The translations under genes and the position numbers were made by a program. Under the pieces are notes generated by a model. That model ran no database searches. It had not been told where the DNA came from and worked only from the letters and a program-made list of their open reading frames with translations. 46,872 bases of DNA, taken from Nitrososphaerota archaeon (GTDB lineage Archaea > Thermoproteota > Nitrososphaeria > Conexivisphaerales > DTJL01). This document shows, piece after piece, positions 18,009 to 26,045 of the stretch (its first letter is position 1; every line of letters starts with the position of its first letter). The stretch lies in assembly GCA_021324115.1 (NCBI GenBank), contig JAJPJS010000011.1:1-46872 (forward strand), written 5' to 3'.

Positions 18009-18980
18009 ATGTCAAAAAACGTATTCAAGAGCTCTGTCGAACTGATCGGTAATACGCCTCTTCTCCGACTGAGAAAAGTAACGGAGGGTTTGGATGCGAA
18101 GGTGTTCGTCAAAACCGAATACCTGAATCCAAGTGGCAGCATAAAGGACAGGATAGCCTATAAAATAATTCGCGACGCCGAGAAGCAGGGAAGACTGAAA
18201 CCGGGAGTCTCCACAATAGTGGAGGCCAGTACAGGAAACACAGGCATAGCATTATCATACGTCGGTAAAATGCTGGGGTACAGGGTCCGCATATATATTC
18301 CTCAGGGAGTGAGCCCGGAACGAACACGAATCATCCAGCGGTATGGGGCCGAGGTGGAAGTGATCGGTGAGGAAGAAGAAAGAAGGCTGAAGGAGAAGAG
18401 CATCAGTGGCGGAGTCGTCGAAATTCCCGGAAGGCTGAAATGCGCCGAGGTGGAGAAAACAGAGCCAAACACCTTCTGGGCGAGACAGTTCAGCAACCCA
18501 TCTAACACATTGGCTCAGAGTCAGACTGGCTCGGAGATACTTGAGGCCTTGGATGAAAAGGTCTCAGGCTTCACGGCATCGATTGGGACCGGCGGCACCC
18601 TTCTTGGCATCGGCAGAAAGTTAAGACGGTCAAATCCACGAGTTCGGATAGTCGCAGTTGAGCCGGCTTCGACGAAGCTTCCCCTCCTCAAGGAGTATCA
18701 GAAGCTAGGTAGGATCGTAAGGACAGAAGTTTCTGGTGGAATAATTTCTGATATAATCGAAGCCGGTCTCGTTGATGAGATCCTTCAGGTTACAGACGAA
18801 GAAGCTATTACAATGGCTCACAGGCTTGTTAGCGAAGAAGGCCTCTTTTGTGGAATTTCAAGCGGAGCGAACGTCTTAGCCGCGCTGAGACTGGCCAAGA
18901 AACTTGGTAGGGGTAATGTGGTCACGGTTCTTCCGGACAGCATGGACAGATATCTATCTGAAGAACACTATACAACTTGA
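18009..18980 (+). CDS. Cysteine synthase-like PLP enzyme (fold type II)
   Basis: The 323-residue product belongs to the CysK/CBS family. The PLP Lys is Lys46 in NPSGSIKDR; the substrate loop is EASTGNTGIALS, the phosphate-binding Gly loop is GTGGTLLG, and the late GISSGAN holds the Ser that binds the pyridine nitrogen. The family joins a sulfide or another nucleophile to O-acetyl- or O-phosphoserine, or forms cystathionine. Residues 120-160 hold an Glu/Lys-rich stretch (GEEEERRLKEK) longer than in bacterial CysK. The segment that aligns with TTGPEI of CysK reads QTGSEI. It is followed 12 bases later by a threonine-synthase-like gene, so the pair forms one unit. The donor substrate cannot be told from the sequence. 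Confidence 0.88.
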   Translation: MSKNVFKSSVELIGNTPLLRLRKVTEGLDAKVFVKTEYLNPSGSIKDRIAYKIIRDAEKQGRLKPGVSTIVEASTGNTGIALSYVGKMLGYRVRIYIPQGVSPERTRIIQRYGAEVEVIGEEEERRLKEKSISGGVVEIPGRLKCAEVEKTEPNTFWARQFSNPSNTLAQSQTGSEILEALDEKVSGFTASIGTGGTLLGIGRKLRRSNPRVRIVAVEPASTKLPLLKEYQKLGRIVRTEVSGGIISDIIEAGLVDEILQVTDEEAITMAHRLVSEEGLFCGISSGANVLAALRLAKKLGRGNVVTVLPDSMDRYLSEEHYTT

Positions 18981-18992
18981 GGCAGAACTTGC

Positions 18993-20270
18993 TTGTCGTA
19001 CGCAGAATCTCTAATTTGCTTGAACTGTGGAACAAAATATGACCTTGGTTGGTATTTTCAAGGATGCAGAAGCTGTGCAACAGACGAATTCATTTCCAAC
19101 CTTACCGTTGATTATAACTATGAAAAGGTAAAGGAAACCTTGACACATGAACTTTTCAATCAGTCCAGAAAGCTATGGGGCTACGAAGACCTTCTGCCGG
19201 TCGGAAACAAAAACAATTTCGTCAGTTTAGGAGAGGGGGATACACCCCTGATCAAGGCGGAAAGATTGGGCGAGAAACTGAACTTCCCTAATCTTTACAT
19301 CAAAAACGAGGCTATGAACCCGACAATGTCATACAAGGACAGGCTTGCTTCTGTTGCCGTGTCCAAAGGCTTGGATTTAGGTGCCTCGCGTACTGTGGTT
19401 TCAAGTTCTGGAAACCACGGCTCCGCAGCATCTGCATATAGTGCAAGGGCAGGGCTCGAGTGCTTGGTATTCACCCTCGCATCTGCACCAAAGGTCATGG
19501 TATCGCAGATGAAGGCATATGCCAGAAATGTGGTGGCAGTTAGCTCGAGTGAGGGGAGATGGACGCTGATGAAAAAATGTGTTGAGGAACTACACATGTA
19601 CCCTCTCAGCACATTCACAACATGGCCGACGGGAAACCCATACGGAGTCGAGGGATACAAGACAATCGCATACGAGATATTTTCGCAGATGGGTGGTACC
19701 ACTCCAGATTTTGTATTTGTTCCAGTCGGTTATGGAGACGGCCTTTATGGGATCTGGAAGGGATTCCACGAGCTCACCCAGCTTGGGATATCAAAGTCCG
19801 TCCCGAGAATGGTGTCGGTGGAAACTTCCGCAGGTGCTCCATTGCATGAAGCTTACAGATCCGGATCAAACAGGATCAGAAAGGTCGCGATGAAGCATTC
19901 TACAGCGGCTTTCTCGATAATGACAAGCGTATGCGGATTTCATGCACTGTACGCTTTGAAGCAATCATCGGGTTTGAGTTGTGCATTGGACGACAGAGAA
20001 ATATTGAACGCACAGAGCGACCTTGGCAGACTCGAAGGATTGGCGCCCGAACTATCGTCTGCCGCTTCGGTGGCTGCTGTCAACCAATTAATCAGCGAAG
20101 GCGAAGTGGATAGGGACAGTCGAGTTGTGTGTATTCTGACTTCGACTGCCCTCAAGCAGATCGATGCCAATCCAGAATGGTCGCTTCCACCAATCGTAGT
20201 AGATCCGGATTGGGAAAAAGTAAGGAGCATGATAGAGTCACCACGTCAGAATATCACCGAGAAAGCATGA
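18993..20270 (+). CDS. Threonine synthase-like PLP enzyme with N-terminal zinc ribbon
   Basis: The 425-residue product starts with a zinc ribbon (Cys9-x2-Cys12 and Cys25-x2-Cys28), as in archaeal-type threonine synthases. PLP Lys115 lies in NPTMSYKDR; the Asn loop is SSSGNHGSAASAYSARAG, and the phosphate loop is PVGYGDGLYGIWKGF. Threonine synthase turns O-phosphohomoserine into threonine, but the usual NPTGSFKDR is changed to NPTMSYKDR and the Gly-rich loop is also unusual (GYGDG), so a related lyase or beta-replacement reaction is possible. TTG 18993, with GAGG upstream, is used because the zinc ribbon starts at residue 9. It lies 12 bases after the cysteine-synthase-like gene. Confidence 0.8.
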   Translation: MSYAESLICLNCGTKYDLGWYFQGCRSCATDEFISNLTVDYNYEKVKETLTHELFNQSRKLWGYEDLLPVGNKNNFVSLGEGDTPLIKAERLGEKLNFPNLYIKNEAMNPTMSYKDRLASVAVSKGLDLGASRTVVSSSGNHGSAASAYSARAGLECLVFTLASAPKVMVSQMKAYARNVVAVSSSEGRWTLMKKCVEELHMYPLSTFTTWPTGNPYGVEGYKTIAYEIFSQMGGTTPDFVFVPVGYGDGLYGIWKGFHELTQLGISKSVPRMVSVETSAGAPLHEAYRSGSNRIRKVAMKHSTAAFSIMTSVCGFHALYALKQSSGLSCALDDREILNAQSDLGRLEGLAPELSSAASVAAVNQLISEGEVDRDSRVVCILTSTALKQIDANPEWSLPPIVVDPDWEKVRSMIESPRQNITEKA

Positions 20271-20303
20271 TAGAATACATTCGGTGTTTTGTGGAAAGGA
20301 GCA

Positions 20304-21032
20304 TCATGGAATCTGCTTCATAATTTTTAATGCCATGTCGGGACGGTCCAGTGTAACATCGTCGACACCCATCTGGAGCAGGTTCAACACCTCTTTCTCA
20401 TTATTTACACCCCAGGCGCCAACCATTATCCCTTGTTCATGAGCTAGCGCGACATCACCCTGTTCCAGCAGACCATAGTTAGCCTGAATCCATTCTGCGC
20501 GAAGGCGTTTGGCGATTTCGATGAACCAGCTGATTTTACCATGGATAATCAAGCCGAGTTCAATCGTGTCATCCAACGCACGCATATTCTTCAAAGAGTC
20601 ATAGTCAAAAGATGTGACCCTTACCGACTTCTTGACCCCTAGGTCTTTGATCAGGTTCAAAAGCCTTTGTTCGATACCAGGGTAAACGCTGCTGCCATGC
20701 TTGATTTCGATTTTGTACCTGACATGTTTGATTTTCGTTAGCACTTCCTCCAGCGTTGGAATCTTCGCTCCTTCCCATTTTGCGCTAAATTTCACTCCAG
20801 CATCAAGTTCCCTTAGCTGAGACAGAGTCATATCTCTTACCCGCCCGGATCCATTGGTGGTTCTGTCCACAGTATCATCGTGAATGACCACCAAGACGTC
20901 ATCTTTGGACAGATGTACGTCAAACTCGATGCCATCCACACCCAGATTTTTCGCGAGTTCAAAGCCTTCCAGTGTGTTTTCAGGCGCATACCCTCTGGCT
21001 CCTCTATGTCCGTACACAAGCGTTCTGGACAA
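20304..21032 (-). CDS. Glycerophosphodiester phosphodiesterase
   Basis: The 242-residue TIM-barrel protein shows the GDPD signature: GHRGARGYAPENTLEGF with the catalytic His, GIEFDVHLSKDDVLVVIHD with metal ligands Glu and Asp and the second catalytic His, and IKIEIKHG-like YKIEIKHG for the third ligand. It hydrolyses glycerophosphodiesters to sn-glycerol-3-phosphate (or glycerol-1-phosphate derivatives in archaea) and an alcohol, in lipid headgroup salvage. No signal peptide is seen, so it is cytoplasmic. TTG 21032 is used; GTG 21017 is also possible. CTTATAAC at about 21061-21068 is a plausible TATA box. It converges on the threonine-synthase-like gene. Confidence 0.92.
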   Translation of the reverse strand: MSRTLVYGHRGARGYAPENTLEGFELAKNLGVDGIEFDVHLSKDDVLVVIHDDTVDRTTNGSGRVRDMTLSQLRELDAGVKFSAKWEGAKIPTLEEVLTKIKHVRYKIEIKHGSSVYPGIEQRLLNLIKDLGVKKSVRVTSFDYDSLKNMRALDDTIELGLIIHGKISWFIEIAKRLRAEWIQANYGLLEQGDVALAHEQGIMVGAWGVNNEKEVLNLLQMGVDDVTLDRPDMALKIMKQIP

Positions 21033-21152
21033 ATCCGTGTATCGTAACCATTTCTGAACGTGTTATAAGAAGATTTGAATGAAGGTTGTCGGCATTTCTA
21101 CATTTGATATCAGAAAGATTGGTTTATATCCACACTCTGTGTCCTCATCCGT

Positions 21153-21527
21153 ATGGTCCTTCGTTATTTCGGCATTAGGGTTACAAATCTCGATAGGTCA
21201 CTGAAGTTTTACAAGGAAAACTTCGGTCTGAAAAAGCTTCGTGAAGGCAAAATGTATCATGGCGGCAGATGGGTGTTACTTCAGGATTCACGGTCGCACC
21301 AAAGGCTGGAGTTGAACTGGTACCCACAGGATTCACCTTTCGCTTCAAAATACGTGCCCGGAGAGGGTCTGGACCACATTGGCTTCAAGGTCGCAAACCC
21401 GGAAATGGCATTCAGGAAACTTGTCGCAGCCGGTGCGAAGCCTGCTCTTACTCCGGAAGATAAAAATGGTATAAGAGGAATCTATTATGTGGAAGACCCA
21501 GACGGAAACTGGCTGGAAATCTTCTGA
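21153..21527 (+). CDS. Glyoxalase I-like VOC protein
   Basis: The 124-residue product has the two VOC modules of lactoylglutathione lyase-like proteins: YFGIRVTNLDRSLKFYKENFGLKKL, the middle LELNWYPQDSPF, DHIGFKV at the second module and YVEDPDGNWLEIF at the end. Metal ligand candidates are the Glu of LELNW, the His of LDHIGF and the Glu of LEIF; the first ligand position near GIRV is not His. Removal of methylglyoxal-type aldehydes is possible. TTTATATC at 21121-21129 lies about 28 bases before ATG 21153, so the mRNA is probably leaderless. It is unrelated in detail to the VOC protein at 11280. Confidence 0.87.
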   Translation: MVLRYFGIRVTNLDRSLKFYKENFGLKKLREGKMYHGGRWVLLQDSRSHQRLELNWYPQDSPFASKYVPGEGLDHIGFKVANPEMAFRKLVAAGAKPALTPEDKNGIRGIYYVEDPDGNWLEIF

Positions 21528-21561
21528 TTTATAGACTAGATACGCAACAAGGCTATACGAC

Positions 21562-22605
21562 ATGAAAACTTTGGAGTTCAGATTGCTGAACTGGATACTC
21601 AGTGCATCAGGAGGCGTCAAGCATAATCTTTCGTTGAGCGGCATGAAGGAGCCGAACCTGAATCAAATGGGAATCAATACGAATTTTGAAGACTTCGTGA
21701 ATGAGCCGGACGTGCATGAGAAATTGCTGACAGAAACCATAGCCAGAATGCATGGAGTGGATCCTGAGAACGTTGTCATAACTGCAGGAGGCTCAGAGGC
21801 TATATTCATCGCCTACTCGGTATTCGGTAACGGAGGGAAAGCGGTTGTTCCCCTCCCGAATTATGAACCCATATTCGCAGTACCCAAATCCCTGGGGATG
21901 AAGGTTTCCAATTCCCTTCGAAATGGTATGGTGGAAGAAGGCTCTATAGTTGGGATGACAAACCCGAACAATCCTACGGGTAAATACGTCGACGATGAGT
22001 CAATTCAGCGCCTGGTCCGGAATGTGAAAAAACGCAACGGGTATATCTTCGTAAACGAAACATATCGTGATTTCAAGTTCGAACCTCCAACCAGGTATTC
22101 TGTTGAGGAGACAAACAACCTTATAGTTTGCAGCTCTTTGACCAAATTCTATGGCCTGGGAAGGCTCCGCATTGGATGGCTGATTGCAGAGAGATCGAAT
22201 GCGATGCGTCTACGCCGGGCCAAGCAACTGATAAGTGGTCACAGCTCAGAGTATTCTATGTGGATAGCGAGACAGGTACTGAAAAATAGGGAGACCTTCG
22301 TTATAAGAACCAAAAAATTGTACAAGGAGAACATCGACTTGGTTAGAGGTTTTTTGGAAGCCACCCACGGAATTCTTGCTATACTGCCGGATGCCGCCCC
22401 CTTTTGCCTGGTAAGATACAAAAACCAACAGGATTCCGAGTCACTTTCAAGAGAACTTTTGAAGGAGAAGGGTGTGCTTGTATCCCCTGGAGACTATTTT
22501 GGTGCACCAAGATCTTTCCGACTCTGCTTTACGGCAGACAAAGATGACCTGGCCAGCGGACTTGCGGAGCTCTCTGACTTTCTGAACCAGAAATATAGGG
22601 AATAA
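21562..22605 (+). CDS. Class I/II aminotransferase
   Basis: The 347-residue fold-type I PLP enzyme has the Schiff-base Lys195 in SSLTKFYGLGRLRIGW, TNPNNPTG at 133-140, the aromatic PLNYEP-like stretch at 98-102, and the substrate Arg in PRSFRLCF. It resembles histidinol-phosphate or aspartate-type aminotransferases of archaea. One residue is odd: the Asp that normally binds the PLP ring nitrogen (DEAY motif) appears as Asn165 in FVNETYRDF. TTTATAGAC at 21529-21537 lies about 30 bases before ATG 21562, giving a leaderless start separate from the VOC gene. T6 at 22631-22636 may end transcription. The amino donor is unknown. Confidence 0.87.
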   Translation: MKTLEFRLLNWILSASGGVKHNLSLSGMKEPNLNQMGINTNFEDFVNEPDVHEKLLTETIARMHGVDPENVVITAGGSEAIFIAYSVFGNGGKAVVPLPNYEPIFAVPKSLGMKVSNSLRNGMVEEGSIVGMTNPNNPTGKYVDDESIQRLVRNVKKRNGYIFVNETYRDFKFEPPTRYSVEETNNLIVCSSLTKFYGLGRLRIGWLIAERSNAMRLRRAKQLISGHSSEYSMWIARQVLKNRETFVIRTKKLYKENIDLVRGFLEATHGILAILPDAAPFCLVRYKNQQDSESLSRELLKEKGVLVSPGDYFGAPRSFRLCFTADKDDLASGLAELSDFLNQKYRE

Positions 22606-22630
22606 GGGCGGATAGTCTACAAAGACCATG

Positions 22631-22636
22631 TTTTTT
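22631..22636 (+). terminator. T-run after the aminotransferase gene
   Basis: Six T residues occur 26 bases after the stop codon; archaeal terminators are often simple T runs. No hairpin is needed or seen. Confidence 0.3.
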
Positions 22637-22882
22637 CGCACGACATCCTCGGTATACTTGCAAACAATTCATTCGAAAAGAATCACGTAGGTTGCACCGT
22701 ACTTTGAGTGGAAGTTCCTTGATCCAAGTAAAAGATACACATAATCATACAAAACGCATACCGGGGATGATGTTCCTGATTTTGGCCAAGAATTTAGTTG
22801 ATGCTGCCGGCTCTCAATTCAGGCATAGCCCATCTAGTGCTTATCCATGTGAAACCCAAGCGCTAAGATTAAAGCCGTCAAA

Positions 22883-24160
22883 ATGGTAGTACTCTGTTTG
22901 AACATGGTGTCCACTCCTTATGACGTGATAGGAAGAATAAACAAGGACGTTGATGATTCCTCCCAAAAGATCCTTAATTTCTTTGTTCAGATGCTGAAGA
23001 TTCGAGCTGTAAACCCGAGAGGCGGGGGCGGAGGAGAGCATGAAAGGGCCGACTTCATTCAAGAATTCATGAAAAATCAGGGCTTCCAAGTAAAGAGGGT
23101 GGATGTAAATGATGATGAAAATGGAGGAGTAACGAGGTCCAATCTTTCCGCATCGATTGAAGGCGTAGACAGTTCCAGGACCCTGTGGCTTATCTCGCAT
23201 ATGGATACGGTGCCAGAAGGAAGCTTGGACCTGTGGGATAGCGACCCGTTTGAGCCTCAGGTGCGGGATGGGAGGATAATAGCAAGAGGTTCGGAAGACA
23301 ACGGTCAGTCTCTTGTAGCTTCACTGTTTGCACTCCGAGAGCTCACACTTTTCGATGTTCGTCTGCCTTTTAACGTTGGGGTATGGTTCGTTGCAGATGA
23401 AGAAGCGGGCAGCAAATACGGAATCAAGCATCTTCTGGCTCACAATTACTTTGGTAAGAATGATATCGTCGTAGTTCCCGATTCCGGTTCACCGGATGGT
23501 AAAGATATTGAAATCGCAGAAAAGAGTCTTCTGTGGCTGAAGATCACCACCACTGGCAAGCAGGTTCATGCAAGCCTGCCCCGCAAAGGAATCAACTCAA
23601 CCAGAATAGGAATGAGATATGCACTTGAAATAGACGAATTTCTTCATAAAAAATATGATGCAGCAGACCCCCTTTTTAATGAACCACTATCTACATTTGA
23701 ACCAACAAAGAAGGAAACGAACGTGGCAAACGTGAACACCATACCAGGGCTCGATGTACAGTACTTTGACTGCAGGGTCTTACCCAGGTATAGTCTGGAT
23801 GATGTCATAGAAAATGTCAAATCCACGGCTGAAGTTTACAAGAAGAAATACAACTGTAACATCTCTGTAGGTATAGAACAAAGGGACGATGCTGGTCCTG
23901 CAACATCCGAGGATTCTGAAGTTGCCAAACTGCTTGCAAAAGCAATCGAAACCATGTCCAACAAGAGGCCCAGATATGTCGGGATCGGAGGACAAACTGT
24001 CGGAAACCTATTCAGGAAAGCTGGAATTCCTACGGCTGTCTGGAGTACAATCGATGAAGTAGCCCACGAACCAAACGAATACTGCAAGATAAGCAATCTC
24101 CTGAATGATACGAAGGTGTTTGCAGCATTGCCGCTCATGGCGATGTCAGGAACACCATGA
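22883..24160 (+). CDS. M20-family metallopeptidase (ArgE/DapE-type)
   Basis: The 425-residue product keeps every M20 metal residue, unlike the relative at 5495: His and Asp in SHMDTVPEG, the bridging Asp in ARGSEDNGQS, the catalytic Glu pair in VADEEAGSKYG, Asp in VVPDSG, and His in HEPNEY; the lid has the conserved VHASLPRKG. Such enzymes remove an acyl or amino-acid residue from small peptides or N-acyl compounds in the cytoplasm. ATG 22883 is taken; ATG 22904 (MVSTPYDV) is a good alternative. The 277 bases before it hold nothing else convincing. Confidence 0.92.
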   Translation: MVVLCLNMVSTPYDVIGRINKDVDDSSQKILNFFVQMLKIRAVNPRGGGGGEHERADFIQEFMKNQGFQVKRVDVNDDENGGVTRSNLSASIEGVDSSRTLWLISHMDTVPEGSLDLWDSDPFEPQVRDGRIIARGSEDNGQSLVASLFALRELTLFDVRLPFNVGVWFVADEEAGSKYGIKHLLAHNYFGKNDIVVVPDSGSPDGKDIEIAEKSLLWLKITTTGKQVHASLPRKGINSTRIGMRYALEIDEFLHKKYDAADPLFNEPLSTFEPTKKETNVANVNTIPGLDVQYFDCRVLPRYSLDDVIENVKSTAEVYKKKYNCNISVGIEQRDDAGPATSEDSEVAKLLAKAIETMSNKRPRYVGIGGQTVGNLFRKAGIPTAVWSTIDEVAHEPNEYCKISNLLNDTKVFAALPLMAMSGTP

Positions 24161-24212
24161 ACGTTTTTGGTAGCCATAATAGCACACCCGCATTCATGGT
24201 TGGAATTTGAGA

Positions 24213-24222
24213 AGAGATATAA
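24213..24222 (+). promoter_or_regulatory. TATA box for the aldo/keto reductase gene
   Basis: GAGATATAAT is centred about 29 bases before ATG 24247, as expected for a leaderless mRNA. Confidence 0.45.
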
Positions 24223-24246
24223 TCAAAGGGTGATGACGGAACGGTC

Positions 24247-25230
24247 ATGGAGTATCTCAGGCTGGGAACAAGCGGGATGAAGGTATCAAGGCTCTGCCTT
24301 GGTTGCATGAGCTTTGGTGGCGCAGAAGTGGGAAATTTCGGTTGGACCCTAGGTTACAAGGAATCTGAGAAGATAATCAACAGGGCCATTGACCTAGGGA
24401 TAAATTTCTTCGACACTGCGGACTACTATTCAGAAGGAAGGTCCGAACAAATCCTTGGCAAAGCAATCAGCGGTCGCAGAGACCAACTGGTCATAGCCAC
24501 CAAGGTGTTCTTCCCCATGGGGGAGGGGGTAAACAACAGCGGCCTCTCAAGAAAGCACGTCAGAATGGCTGTGAAGGCATCGCTAGAAAGACTTGGAACC
24601 TCGTACATAGACCTGTATCAGATACACAGGCTTGATACAAACACGCCAATGAAGGAAATAATTTCTACCCTTGATGATCTTATACATCAGGATGGTACCG
24701 TCAACTACATTGGCGCTTCCAGCATGTGGGCATGGCAGTTCGAAAAGTTACTTCGGCTTTCGGATGAATTTGGCTTTGAACGATTCATAAGCATGCAGAA
24801 CCATTACAACCTGCTGTACAGGGAAGAGGAAAGGGAAATGGTGCCGCTTTGCCTTGAGGAAGGGATAGGAATCATCCCTTGGAGTCCTCTGGCAAGAGGT
24901 TTTCTCTCGGGCAAGTACAAGGAAGGAAAGAAGCCAACTGGATTACGGTACGAAAAAGACAGGTATCTGAGTCAGAGGTACTTCAAACCCCAAGATTTTC
25001 GCATAGTGGACCGGGTTGTTTCATTGGCACATGACAAATGCGTCAAGCCAGCACAGCTCGCTTTAGCTTGGCTGTTGAACAAACCGGGAGTCGTCTCACC
25101 CATAATAGGCGTTACAAAAATTCAGCAGTTAGATGAGCTCGTTGAGTCCCTTGAGGTAAAGATATCATCTTCAGAGATGGCCTACCTTGAAGAACTGTAC
25201 GAACCAAAACGAGTAGAGGGACATACTTGA
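24247..25230 (+). CDS. Aldo/keto reductase
   Basis: The 327-residue TIM-barrel NADPH oxidoreductase shows the AKR tetrad: Asp in FFDTADYYSEGRSE, Tyr four residues on, Lys in ATKVFFPMG and His in YQIHRLD. The C-terminal GVTKIQQLDELVES holds the NADPH phosphate site. The pattern matches the YajO/Tas-like AKR11-type branch that reduces aldehydes, ketones and sugars in the cytoplasm. It has its own promoter and converges on the GNAT gene with only 21 bases between. Confidence 0.93.
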   Translation: MEYLRLGTSGMKVSRLCLGCMSFGGAEVGNFGWTLGYKESEKIINRAIDLGINFFDTADYYSEGRSEQILGKAISGRRDQLVIATKVFFPMGEGVNNSGLSRKHVRMAVKASLERLGTSYIDLYQIHRLDTNTPMKEIISTLDDLIHQDGTVNYIGASSMWAWQFEKLLRLSDEFGFERFISMQNHYNLLYREEEREMVPLCLEEGIGIIPWSPLARGFLSGKYKEGKKPTGLRYEKDRYLSQRYFKPQDFRIVDRVVSLAHDKCVKPAQLALAWLLNKPGVVSPIIGVTKIQQLDELVESLEVKISSSEMAYLEELYEPKRVEGHT

Positions 25231-25251
25231 GTAAATCAGGATGGAACGAAT

Positions 25252-25746
25252 TTAATCATCTTCCAACATACTTTTGGTAAGACTCTTTATCGTCGCCTCC
25301 TCGAGTCTGTAAGTGCGCCACTCATCAAGTCGTTTGGCGCCCATATTTTCGTAGAAATCCACTGCGTTTTTGTTCCATGTTAGCACGGCCCACTCCATTC
25401 TTCCGCATTTCATGTTTGCAGCCTCCTTGACGCACCTGGCAAACAAGCGCCTTCCTACGCCTAATTTCCGGTAGCCCTCCAAAACGAACAAATCTTCAAG
25501 ATAGAGAGTGGGTTTGGCAAGAAATGAAGAGTATGAGAAATAATAAAGGGCATAGCCTACCAGGTTTTGGTCTACGCAAGCAACAAACAGATTAAGACGC
25601 TTTTTGATATAAATATCCCTTATCAGCCTTCTTCTTGCAGATTTGTCTGGTGGGTTCAGCTTTTCAAACTTGGCTAGCGCTTCGACAAGTCCGAGAAATT
25701 CTCGCGAGTCCTCCTTTTTACTTCTTCGAATAAAAATCTTCACCAT
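25252..25746 (-). CDS. GNAT family N-acetyltransferase
   Basis: ATG 25746 is preferred over the in-frame start at 25764 because IFIRRSKKEDSREF, the first GNAT strand and helix, follows at once. The 164-residue product has motif A in LYLEDLFVLEGYRKLGVGRRLFARC, the acetyl-CoA pyrophosphate loop, and motif B around WNKNAVDFYENMGAKRLDEW. The spacing and the LYLEDLFV strand resemble diamine/thialysine acetyltransferases. The acceptor may be a polyamine or a small amine; this is inference. The region upstream holds a candidate small RNA on the other strand. Confidence 0.88.
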   Translation of the reverse strand: MVKIFIRRSKKEDSREFLGLVEALAKFEKLNPPDKSARRRLIRDIYIKKRLNLFVACVDQNLVGYALYYFSYSSFLAKPTLYLEDLFVLEGYRKLGVGRRLFARCVKEAANMKCGRMEWAVLTWNKNAVDFYENMGAKRLDEWRTYRLEEATIKSLTKSMLEDD

Positions 25747-25841
25747 GTGACCAAGGCTAAACATGTCTTCTAGTTAAATTGAACGAGGCTGCACAGCAAT
25801 TGTATTCAGCACCACGATAAATGTAACGCGTGCCAGGTAAT

Positions 25842-25849
25842 CTTATATC
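25842..25849 (+). promoter_or_regulatory. TATA box of a candidate small RNA
   Basis: CTTATATC lies about 25 bases before the first base of the hairpin series at 25873-25965; no reading frame begins at the matching distance. Confidence 0.35.
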
Positions 25850-25870
25850 TGACAAATCGTCCGATTTTAA

Positions 25871-25972
25871 CTCGTTTGCCGTGTATTTATGGCAAACGGG
25901 ATCTACCCAACTAACCCTCATTTTGTAGACTATTTATCTACAGACCTGCCCGAAGGGCCGGGCAGCATCACG
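25871..25972 (+). ncRNA. Candidate structured small RNA with three hairpins
   Basis: Three perfect inverted repeats follow each other within 93 bases: CGTTTGCC 25873-25880 with GGCAAACG 25891-25898; TGTAGA 25924-25929 with TCTACA 25937-25942; CTGCCCG 25946-25952 with CGGGCAG 25959-25965. A TATA box sits about 25 bases before the first. The set lies between the GNAT gene (divergent) and the MFS permease, whose own TATA box is at 26014, so the hairpins are not a leader of that mRNA if it is leaderless. It could be an independent small RNA or a cluster of protein operators. The ends are estimates. Confidence 0.35.
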
Positions 25973-26013
25973 ACATAAAGTAATCAAGCATTGAAGCATC
26001 ACTCTCATGTATG

Positions 26014-26021
26014 TTTATATC
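26014..26021 (+). promoter_or_regulatory. TATA box for the MFS permease gene
   Basis: TTTATATC is centred about 28 bases before ATG 26046, which supports that ATG over the upstream ATG at 26007. Confidence 0.5.
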
Positions 26022-26045
26022 AGCAGAGATGCCACAGTCGGGCTA

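Noticed and set aside
22692-22889. A 65-codon plus-strand frame before the M20 gene
   Set aside because: No domain, promoter or composition signal; it overlaps the start of the M20 gene.
25881-25928. A 15-codon GTG frame inside the hairpin region as a leader peptide
   Set aside because: No repeated codon, Shine-Dalgarno or conserved feature supports translation, and it overlaps the loop of the first hairpin.
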